From NCBI RefSeq assembly GCF_050410775.1, contig NZ_CP191229.1: a stretch of DNA of 64,000 bases, one strand, 5' to 3'. Positions 26,952 to 34,146 of this stretch are shown here, one piece after another. A program made the position numbers and the translations under genes. Below the pieces are notes generated by a model. The model worked only from the letters and a program-made list of their open reading frames with translations, was not told the DNA's origin and ran no database searches. The stretch is from Erwinia sp050410775. Lineage in GTDB: Bacteria > Pseudomonadota > Gammaproteobacteria > Enterobacterales > Enterobacteriaceae. Within the stretch, counting starts at the first letter, position 1, and the number at the start of each line of letters is the position of its first letter.

Positions 26952-27530
26952 ATGGCAGTAACACTCTCGAAGGGCGGTAATGTTTCACTGGCTAAAGCCG
27001 ATCCGACCATGAAAAATGTGTTAATTGGTCTCGGTTGGGATAACCGTTCAACAGACGGACAGGATTTCGACCTCGATGCCTCTGCGTTCCTGTTAAAAGC
27101 GGATGGCAAAGTACGCAGTGATGCGGACTTCATTTTCTACAACAACCTGAAAAGCGCCGACGGTTCCGTGGCGCATACGGGAGATAACCGTACGGGTGAG
27201 GGCGATGGCGATGACGAGTCGCTGATTGTGAAACTCGACACTATCGCCAGCGACGTTGATAAAATTGTCTTCGTCGTCACTATTCATGATGCGCAGACGC
27301 GCCGTCAGAGTTTTGGTCAGGTGGCGAACGCGTTTATCCGCCTGGTCAATAATGACAGCAAATCTGAAGTGGCGCGTTATGACCTCTCTGAAGATGCCAG
27401 CACCGAAACCGCGATGCTGTTCGGGGAGCTCTATCGTCACAATGGCGAATGGAAATTCCGTGCAGTGGGGCAGGGTTATGCGGGCGGACTGGCATCCGTA
27501 TGCGCCCAGTATGGCGTTAATGCTTCCTGA
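26952..27530 (+). CDS. terD: Tellurium resistance protein TerD
   Basis: This 192-residue protein is the type member of the calcium-binding TerD family: VTLSKGGNVSLAK at the start, GQDFDLDASAFLL, the acidic Ca2+ loop GDNRTGEGDGDDES (about residues 77-90) and the end GEWKFRAVGQGYAGGL. The start at 26952 is set by family length and by GAGGATATC upstream; an in-frame ATG at 26937 would add five residues. It is a clear paralogue of TerE, which follows after 76 bp. Confidence 0.95.
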   Translation: MAVTLSKGGNVSLAKADPTMKNVLIGLGWDNRSTDGQDFDLDASAFLLKADGKVRSDADFIFYNNLKSADGSVAHTGDNRTGEGDGDDESLIVKLDTIASDVDKIVFVVTIHDAQTRRQSFGQVANAFIRLVNNDSKSEVARYDLSEDASTETAMLFGELYRHNGEWKFRAVGQGYAGGLASVCAQYGVNAS

Positions 27531-27606
27531 TCGTTGTTAAAACAGTTTTCCTTAGCCCGCTGCCGCGGCGGACGGGCTTACCACTCTTAAAGTAAGGACA
27601 GAAATC

Positions 27607-28182
27607 ATGGCTGTATCTCTTGTTAAAGGCGGTAACGTTTCACTGACCAAAGAAGCGCCAGGAATGACCAAAATCGTTGTGGGTCTGGGCTGGGATGCGC
27701 GCGTAACTGATGGCGCAGCGTTCGACCTGGATGCGTCTGTTTTCATGGTGGGTGATGACGGTAAAGTGCTGAACGATAAATCCTTTATCTTCTTCAACAA
27801 CCCATCAAGCGCGGATGGCTCCGTGGTTCACCAGGGCGATAACCGTACCGGTGAAGGCGAGGGTGATGACGAGCAGGTTAAAATCAGCCTGTCTGGCGTT
27901 CCTGCCGAAGCCAAAAAGCTGGTGTTTGCGGTAACCATCTATGATGCGGAAACCCGTAAGCAGAACTTTGGCATGGTCAGCAACAGCTATATGCGCGTTG
28001 TGAATGAAGATAACAACAGCGAAATCGCCCGCTTCGATCTTTCCGAAGATGCCAGCACCGAAACCGCAATGATCTTTGGCGAACTCTATCGTCACAACGA
28101 AGAGTGGAAGTTTAAAGCCATCGGTCAGGGCTTTGCCGGCGGCCTTTCTGCACTGGCCTCGCAGCACGGCGTATCAGTCTGA
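27607..28182 (+). CDS. terE: Tellurium resistance protein TerE
   Basis: This 191-residue TerD-family protein is strongly similar to TerD through its whole length (SLVKGGNVSLTKEAPG, FDLDASVFMV, GDNRTGEGEGDDE, SEDASTETAMIFGELYRHNEEWKFKAIGQGFAGGL). It is the last gene before a strong terminator, so the main terZABCDE transcript probably ends here. A good ribosome-binding site (TAAGGACAG) precedes the start. Confidence 0.95.
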   Translation: MAVSLVKGGNVSLTKEAPGMTKIVVGLGWDARVTDGAAFDLDASVFMVGDDGKVLNDKSFIFFNNPSSADGSVVHQGDNRTGEGEGDDEQVKISLSGVPAEAKKLVFAVTIYDAETRKQNFGMVSNSYMRVVNEDNNSEIARFDLSEDASTETAMIFGELYRHNEEWKFKAIGQGFAGGLSALASQHGVSV

Positions 28183-28209
28183 TAGCCTCAGCCTGATCTC
28201 TGCGCCTGC

Positions 28210-28239
28210 AAACCCTGTCCCCGGACAGGGTTTTTTTTC
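28210..28239 (+). terminator. Intrinsic terminator between terE and terF
   Basis: ACCCTGTCC and GGACAGGGT form a 9-bp GC-rich stem with a 2-base centre, followed by eight T. It should stop most terZABCDE transcripts before terF, so that terF is either read through or expressed from its own promoter. Confidence 0.85.
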
Positions 28240-28288
28240 TCAACTGGCATGCCCGAAAAGGGAGACCAGCCAAATTTAAGGGTAGGTA

Positions 28289-29533
28289 ATGGAATTAACC
28301 TCAGGGCAGAATGCCCCTCTTAACGCTACAAACCTGACCGTACGCATTAAATACCGCAAAGAGGCTTGCGTGAGTGATGTGGACCTCTCTCTGTTCATGC
28401 TGAACAGTGCAGAGAAAGTACCCGGCGACGAATCATTCATTTTCTTCAATCAGCCACGGAGCCCGGATGGTTCAGTGTCAATGCAGAGCGGAAATGAGGA
28501 AGGGTCGTTTCACCTGAATCTCTCAGCAATCGAACCGGCGGTATCTAAACTTGCCTTCACTCTCGTGGTTGATGGAAATGACACAATTAACGGACTCGGC
28601 AGTCTGGTTTTAGAGGCCGGAGACTTCACCTACAGAGTGCCGTTGGCCGGACGCGCTGAAAAAGCGCTTATCCTTGCGCAGATATACCGGCATCAGGGAA
28701 ACTGGAAAATCAGGGCGCTCGGCCAGGGGTTTAATGGTGGGCTGCATCCGCTTGCGTTGCATTACGGTGTGGATATCGCGTCACCCGAAACACCTTCTGC
28801 TCCACCAGTGCCAGCCCGGGTCAGCCTGGAGAAGAAGTTACAGGATAAAGCTCCGCATCTTGTTAGCCTGGTAAAACCTATCACGGTCAGCCTTGAAAAA
28901 CACAGGCTGTCCGGCGTCAGGGCGAGGGTTGCATTTGTCCTGGATGCCTCCGGGTCAATGACCGCGCAGTACAAAAAAGGCTATGTTCAGAAAGTCATGG
29001 AACGAATTGCCGCTCTGGCCGTACAGTTCGATGATGACGGTTCGATGGATATGTGGGCGTTCGGTGCTAACCACCGTAAATATGAAGACGTGACGCTCGA
29101 TAACCTTGAAGGCTATGTTGAAAGATTACAAAAGTCCGGTAAAAAAGGAAGGTTCGAATTAATACCCGAACTGGGCGGTACAAATAATGAACCTCCTGTC
29201 CTGGCCAGTATTATCGAGCATTTCCGCGATACGACAGAACCCGTTTATGTTGTTTTCATCACGGATGGTGGCATCGACAAAACAAGATTGATCAAAGAGA
29301 AGATCCGCGAGTCGGCCATGCTGCCTGTTTTCTTCAAGTTTGTTGGACTGGGCGGCAGTAATTACGGGATCCTTGAGAAGTTAGATACGTTCACCGACAG
29401 GTTAATCGATAATACCCACTTTTTCCCTATTGATAATTTTAATCACATTACTGATGATAAATTGTACGATTCGCTTTTAACGGAATTCAGGGAATGGCTT
29501 GATGAAGCGAAGGCGAAACGGATCATCCGATAA
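28289..29533 (+). CDS. terF: TerF, TerD-like domain fused to a von Willebrand factor A domain
   Basis: This 414-residue protein has an N-terminal TerD-like domain (MELTSGQNAPL, LFMLNSAEKVPGDESFIFFNQPRS, about residues 1-170) resembling the first domain of TerA, a linker with proline, then a vWA domain from about residue 205. The metal-ion-dependent adhesion site is intact: FVLDASGSMT (DxSxS, about residues 212-221), with GGTNNEP providing the threonine and FITDGG the aspartate. vWA proteins of Ter loci are thought to scaffold complexes or act with metal ions. It follows terE after a terminator. Confidence 0.92.
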   Translation: MELTSGQNAPLNATNLTVRIKYRKEACVSDVDLSLFMLNSAEKVPGDESFIFFNQPRSPDGSVSMQSGNEEGSFHLNLSAIEPAVSKLAFTLVVDGNDTINGLGSLVLEAGDFTYRVPLAGRAEKALILAQIYRHQGNWKIRALGQGFNGGLHPLALHYGVDIASPETPSAPPVPARVSLEKKLQDKAPHLVSLVKPITVSLEKHRLSGVRARVAFVLDASGSMTAQYKKGYVQKVMERIAALAVQFDDDGSMDMWAFGANHRKYEDVTLDNLEGYVERLQKSGKKGRFELIPELGGTNNEPPVLASIIEHFRDTTEPVYVVFITDGGIDKTRLIKEKIRESAMLPVFFKFVGLGGSNYGILEKLDTFTDRLIDNTHFFPIDNFNHITDDKLYDSLLTEFREWLDEAKAKRIIR

Positions 29534-29585
29534 TTAAACCAGCCAGCTCTGTCAGCTTATGTTGCCCCGAAGCTATCCCTGTGAC

Positions 29586-29621
29586 AGTAAAAGACGAAAC
29601 GCTAAGCGTTCGTCTTTTACT
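29586..29621. terminator. Bidirectional terminator between terF and the J-domain gene
   Basis: AGTAAAAGACGAA and TTCGTCTTTTACT pair almost perfectly, extended by CGC/GCG around a TAA loop. A and T runs at the stem base serve both strands, as needed between these convergent genes. Confidence 0.75.
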
Positions 29622-29632
29622 GATATTCAACA

Positions 29633-31024
29633 TCACAGGAAATGGGCGGCCAGTTTCATTAGTTCGTTTACGATCAAATAACAGAAGGCGCCGTAAGCCG
29701 CCGCAAGGGGAAATGCCAGCGTGCTGAAATCCAGCGTCGCAAGCAGGCGCCAGGGGCTGGTGAGCAAACGTGCCACAGCGATGCCCGGACGACGGATGCC
29801 GGGGGCGTATTTCGGCCAGACCGACCAGAGCACCAGCCATTCAATCAGCGCCAGAAACAGCGGGACCAGCCCGGAAAAGCCTTCGCCCTTTGAGGGCATA
29901 CTGCTTATCAGAATAAAGAGTACCCCGATAAACAGACCGCACAGCATAAGCAGTGAAAACAGGCATTCCACCCCTAAAAACAGCCCCATCAGTCGCTGCC
30001 GTCCTTTCAGGCTCATTAATATCAAATCATTGATATAAATGTAAAAAATGATAGCGCCGCCCGCTAACCATCCCAGTTCAGAACCCTGCGGGGGGGCTGG
30101 CCAGACGTAATGCAGAACCGTTCCCCAGAATAGCAGCAGAAACATTCCCTGCCAGCTCAGCGCATACTGGGGCTTACTGATAAATTCGAGTACGGCAGGA
30201 TTCAGGCGTTCCACAAGTTCAGGAAAAGAGGCATAAAGCTTATTCCTTTGCTGCGTCATTCCGGCGATCAGTCCCGGCATCAGCCGCACCCAGAACGGGC
30301 AGACGCTCCGCTCACTGCACAGCAGCTTCAGCGCCGTACGGTTTAACAGATTACCGTGCGTCTTTTCCAGGGCCACTTTTTTCCAGGCCTGTTCACGTTC
30401 GGTCACCCGGATCTGCTGATAAAGCGCATATTGCAAATGCTGGGGCACCAGATAGCTGCTGCTGTACTGGTCAAGCCCCCAGCCCAGCCGATCGCTGACC
30501 TGTTCCAGTAACCATTCCGTCAGGTCAGGCTGTTCCGCCAGCTTCGCGGCTACATCCTGATGAAACTGCTGCTGTTGCTGTAGCGTGCCCTTATGGGTCG
30601 TCTCCTGGTAAAATGAACTCAGCGCGTTGAGGCCCTGCATTGCGTTTTCAAGCAGCCCGGAGACATGTTTTTGCACCTCTTCAGGCGAATAAAGCGGGCT
30701 TGATGAGAGTTCAAATTCAGCAGGGTCAGGGTGACTTTCAGTTACCTTGATAGCGGATAAATATCCCCCACTCTTAAGCGCCATCTCCACCTCTTCCGGG
30801 GTTTCCACGACTTCTGAGGCGCTCACGGCTTCCGCTTCATCCTCCTCCTCTTCGACGTGCTGATACCTGGCCATCTCCTTCACCCGTTCAAAAGCTTCAC
30901 GAAGTTGCTGATACCCTTCAGGATCGCTGTCCGGGCGATGCTGCTTCAGCTGCCGTGCGTAAGCGCGACGGATCAACGTCTCATCAGACGTGGGGTCAAT
31001 GCCCAGAATTTGCCAGCTGTTCAT
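29633..31024 (-). CDS. Membrane-anchored J-domain co-chaperone (DjlB/DjlC-like), partner of HscC
   Basis: This 463-residue protein begins with a J-like domain (SWQILGIDPTSDETLIRRAYARQLKQ, about residues 3-28). The normally invariant HPD tripeptide reads H-R-P-D (about residues 29-32), a variant. A long middle region rich in Glu and Gln follows, and the C-terminal third has about five or six hydrophobic segments (from about residue 300), so the protein is anchored in the inner membrane. The start overlaps the stop of hscC by 4 bases, so the pair is co-translated. By analogy with E. coli it should stimulate the ATPase of HscC. Confidence 0.82.
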   Translation of the reverse strand: MNSWQILGIDPTSDETLIRRAYARQLKQHRPDSDPEGYQQLREAFERVKEMARYQHVEEEEDEAEAVSASEVVETPEEVEMALKSGGYLSAIKVTESHPDPAEFELSSSPLYSPEEVQKHVSGLLENAMQGLNALSSFYQETTHKGTLQQQQQFHQDVAAKLAEQPDLTEWLLEQVSDRLGWGLDQYSSSYLVPQHLQYALYQQIRVTEREQAWKKVALEKTHGNLLNRTALKLLCSERSVCPFWVRLMPGLIAGMTQQRNKLYASFPELVERLNPAVLEFISKPQYALSWQGMFLLLFWGTVLHYVWPAPPQGSELGWLAGGAIIFYIYINDLILMSLKGRQRLMGLFLGVECLFSLLMLCGLFIGVLFILISSMPSKGEGFSGLVPLFLALIEWLVLWSVWPKYAPGIRRPGIAVARLLTSPWRLLATLDFSTLAFPLAAAYGAFCYLIVNELMKLAAHFL

Positions 31025-32721
31025 TGTGGCGCCTTCTCATCAAACTGCGCCAGCGCGTCCTGAACTTTCTGGCGCACATCAGCAATACGGCGCTCATCCT
31101 GGCTGGCAAGAGCCTGTTCAAAAGCGCTCATCACGTTATCGATCCAGGCACGCTCTTCGCCAAGAAAAAACTCAAACAGGCGCGAGCCGCGAAGCAGCAA
31201 GTCGCGGTTTTCCGGACGATCGCGGGGATGACGTTTCAGATCGTTCAGCTTTTGCAGGCTCTGCTCAATTTGCTGCGCACTCATCTGGCCTGGCACCTTT
31301 TCAATTACCAGGCGGGCGGTAACCGGGCTGTCGGTATGCTGGCAGGTCACCTCAAGCAATCCATCGAGGGTATAGGTAAAACGGACATCCAGTGAAACCT
31401 CACCGGCGGGGCGGGGAGGTACATCAATGCTCATTTCACCAAGATAGACGTTATCCTTCACCCGGCGCCCCTCTCCCTGATAAATCTTAAGCAGGACGGA
31501 AGTCTGATTATCGGCGACGGTGCTGACTGTTTTACTTTTACTCACCGGCAGCCAGGTGTTGCGCTCAATCAGGGGCAGAAAATAGCCGTCTTCGAGTTTG
31601 CCATAACTCTCTTTCACGGTTTCCATGCCCAGAGAAAAGGGCATCACATCGGTCAGGATAATATCTTCAACCGCCGAGCCTTGCATAATCATGCCAGCCT
31701 GCACGCCGGCACCGAGCGCTACCGCTTCATCGGGATGAAGGTCATAGCGGGGGAAGCGGCCAAACAGACGGGCCACCGCCTGCCGGACCAGCGGCATACG
31801 CGTCGCACCGCCGACCAACAGCACATGATCGAGTTCCTGGAGTGAAAGACGGGCATCGCTCAACGCCTGCATCAGCGGCTGCTGCAAACGGGTGAGCAAC
31901 GGCTGGCAACAATGAGCAAGGTGTGCTTCATTCATCGTCCAGCTAAAGCGCTGTCCCTGCCATAAAAGCTCAGCGCTGGCTTCTGTCATACTGCTCAGGG
32001 CTCGCTTCAGCTTGTCGGCCTGTTCCAGTAATACTGGTCTGATTCCGGGCAGCGCCGCCTTCAGTTCCGTCTGCTGGGAAAGCATCCACTGACAAATCGC
32101 TTCGCTGAAGTCATCACCGCCCAGCTGAACATCGCCGCTGCTGGCGCGCACTTCGACTACCCCTTCAAACATATCAATTACGGAGACGTCGAACGTGCCG
32201 CCGCCTAAATCGAACGTCAGATATTTTTGCTCACGATTCTCCAGTAGCCCAAAAGCCAGCGAGGCCGCGGTCGGTTCATTTAACAGGCGCAGCACATTCA
32301 GACCCGCCAGTTTCCCGGCTGTTTTCACCGCACGACGCTGAACGTCATTGAAGTAAGCGGGCACGGTAATCACCGCATTACTGACCGCTTCGCCAAGCCA
32401 GTGCGCCGCATCCTCTTTCAGCTGGCGCAGCACCATGGCGGAAAGTTCTTCCGCGCGAAAAGATTGTTTCCCCAGCTTCAGGGTGGCCTCGGTGCCCATA
32501 TAACGCTTGAAGCTGGCCTGGGTGAGATGTGGATAAGCGCTGAGCCGCTCGTACGCTGCCTGGCCAACAATGATATTGCCTTCATCATTCAGCCCGACCA
32601 CGGAGGGGGTCAGCAGAGCACCAGATTTGTTGGGGATCAGCTGCGATTTGTCAGCGTGCCAGAGGGCTACCGCGCTGTTTGTAGTTCCAAGATCGATTCC
32701 TAATATCTGCCTGGCTGGCAT
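31021..32721 (-). CDS. hscC: Hsp70-family chaperone HscC
   Basis: This 566-residue Hsp70 protein is of the HscC class, shorter than DnaK (about 640). The ATPase domain shows LGIDLGTTNSAVALW (phosphate loop 1), VITVPAYFNDVQRRAVKTAG, LTFDLGGGTFDVSVI and VLLVGGATRMPLVRQ; the substrate-binding part is compact with a short helical lid. The start at 32721 follows CAGGGAGC; an in-frame ATG seven codons upstream is less well placed. It is the first gene of the hscC/J-domain pair and has a 14-bp inverted repeat 25 bp ahead of its start. Confidence 0.9.
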   Translation of the reverse strand: MPARQILGIDLGTTNSAVALWHADKSQLIPNKSGALLTPSVVGLNDEGNIIVGQAAYERLSAYPHLTQASFKRYMGTEATLKLGKQSFRAEELSAMVLRQLKEDAAHWLGEAVSNAVITVPAYFNDVQRRAVKTAGKLAGLNVLRLLNEPTAASLAFGLLENREQKYLTFDLGGGTFDVSVIDMFEGVVEVRASSGDVQLGGDDFSEAICQWMLSQQTELKAALPGIRPVLLEQADKLKRALSSMTEASAELLWQGQRFSWTMNEAHLAHCCQPLLTRLQQPLMQALSDARLSLQELDHVLLVGGATRMPLVRQAVARLFGRFPRYDLHPDEAVALGAGVQAGMIMQGSAVEDIILTDVMPFSLGMETVKESYGKLEDGYFLPLIERNTWLPVSKSKTVSTVADNQTSVLLKIYQGEGRRVKDNVYLGEMSIDVPPRPAGEVSLDVRFTYTLDGLLEVTCQHTDSPVTARLVIEKVPGQMSAQQIEQSLQKLNDLKRHPRDRPENRDLLLRGSRLFEFFLGEERAWIDNVMSAFEQALASQDERRIADVRQKVQDALAQFDEKAPQ

Positions 32722-32745
32722 ACATGCTCCCTGTGAAAACAATTC

Positions 32746-32785
32746 CGATCGTATCAGCCAGGCGTCATTCAGGCTGATACGATCG
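32746..32785. promoter_or_regulatory. 14-bp perfect inverted repeat ahead of hscC
   Basis: CGATCGTATCAGCC (32746-32759) and its exact complement (32772-32785) are separated by 12 bases. The element lies 25-64 bases upstream of the hscC start, where it could be a repressor site over the promoter or a hairpin in the 5' untranslated mRNA. No T-run follows, so it is not a typical terminator. Confidence 0.6.
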
Positions 32786-33334
32786 TTGTGAGTGGAACGG
32801 GTAATTTGTTTAATCTGTTTATCGTCGCGTCGGGCTATATCTTTAAAAAATTACATGCGGTTTATTCGCAGCAAAGGTTAGTTATTAGCTATTGAAGCGC
32901 TCAGGCGCACAGGCTAAAAATTTGCTGCCAGATAAAGCCTGCGGGCCTGGTACACGTTTTGGCCTTGATTGTTTTAAGCGTTATTTTAGCCACAGGAAAA
33001 GCCGGGGGAATCAGGTATATCCCACCGAACGCCTGTTTTTACTGTGATTTTGATAAAGAGTGTGAAATTTTCGTTAAAGCAATTTCATGCGGCTGATGGG
33101 CGATTAGCTGGGAGGAGCTGGGCGATAAGGTGAGATTTTATCTGTACAGCGAATCAATTGTTAACGGCAGGAGGGGACTGCTTGAGGGACAGAGCAATAA
33201 AGCGCCTTGCGCTTATCTGCTTATCTCACCGCACTGATAGAACCTGGGCCGGGCAGATAACTGCTCTGATCCAGATTCGCCAGCCCGTTGGAAATTCGCT
33301 ACTATCCGCTGCCACTCTCCAGCCGGACAGCCTG
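32786..33334. other. Long intergenic stretch between hscC and the RluA-like gene
   Basis: Roughly 550 bp without a recognisable gene. An open frame from 33158 continues into the RluA-like gene but its first 59 codons have no family character. The promoters of hscC and of the RluA-like gene must lie here; I see no operator or RNA I can name. Confidence 0.4.
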
Positions 33335-34033
33335 ATGTCTACGATTATCGATACCTTTATTGCTCCGCCGTGTCATGACGAGATAGAAACGCTTTATCAG
33401 GATGAGCATCTGGTATTAATTAATAAACCCGCCGGGCTGCTCAGCCTTTCGGGGAAAAATCCGCTAAACAGGGATTCGGTGCATCACCGGCTGGTAAAGA
33501 TATTCCCTGGCTGCACTCTGGTGCATCGCCTTGATTTCGGGACCTCCGGAGTGATGGTGATTGCCCGCAATAAGGCGATCAATGCCGCCCTCTGTCAACA
33601 GTTCAGCCAGCGTACGGTGACCAAGGTGTACAATGCGCTGCTCTGCGGACATCTGGACGACAACGAAGGGGTGATAGACGCCGCGATTGCTAACGACCCC
33701 GCGCTGTTCCCGCTAATGTCAATTTGCGCCATCAACGGTAAGCCCGCGCGTTCCCGCTACCGGATCGTTGAGCGCTTTTATCATACGCAGCAAGACGGAA
33801 GGATACTGCCCCTGACGAGGGTAGAACTCACACCGGAAACAGGACGCACCCATCAACTCCGCATTCACTGTCAACAGTTAGGTCACCCTATCTGGGGCTG
33901 CGATCTCTATGGCGGTCGGCTGCTGCCGGGCACTGAAGGGACGCCGCGAATGATGCTGCACGCCAGTGAACTGCGGTTTGTGCATCCCGCTAGCCAGGAG
34001 AGGATTAAGGCCCGCAGTGCCTGCCCGTTCTGA
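33335..34033 (+). CDS. RluA-family pseudouridine synthase
   Basis: This 232-residue protein isomerises uridine to pseudouridine in RNA. It lacks an S4 domain and has the RluA-family core: LVLINKPAGLLSLSG, the catalytic aspartate in VHRLDFGTSGVMV (about residue 64), TVTKVYNALLCGH and the late TPETGRTHQLRIHCQQLGHPI. Size and layout match RluA (which modifies 23S rRNA 746 and tRNA position 32) but it may be a paralogue. The ribosome-binding site before 33335 is weak; the upstream frame is open to 33158. A decayed fragment of a related gene lies at about 39715-39850. Confidence 0.85.
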   Translation: MSTIIDTFIAPPCHDEIETLYQDEHLVLINKPAGLLSLSGKNPLNRDSVHHRLVKIFPGCTLVHRLDFGTSGVMVIARNKAINAALCQQFSQRTVTKVYNALLCGHLDDNEGVIDAAIANDPALFPLMSICAINGKPARSRYRIVERFYHTQQDGRILPLTRVELTPETGRTHQLRIHCQQLGHPIWGCDLYGGRLLPGTEGTPRMMLHASELRFVHPASQERIKARSACPF

Positions 34034-34146
34034 AAAACAATTATCATGGATGATGGCGGCGTAAAGGTTTGTTGTTAGCTTCCCTGCTAACAAAGGCAGG
34101 CGCTTAACCGGCCAGGGAATCTTCAGTCACTAAGAGCCTTTTGCTT

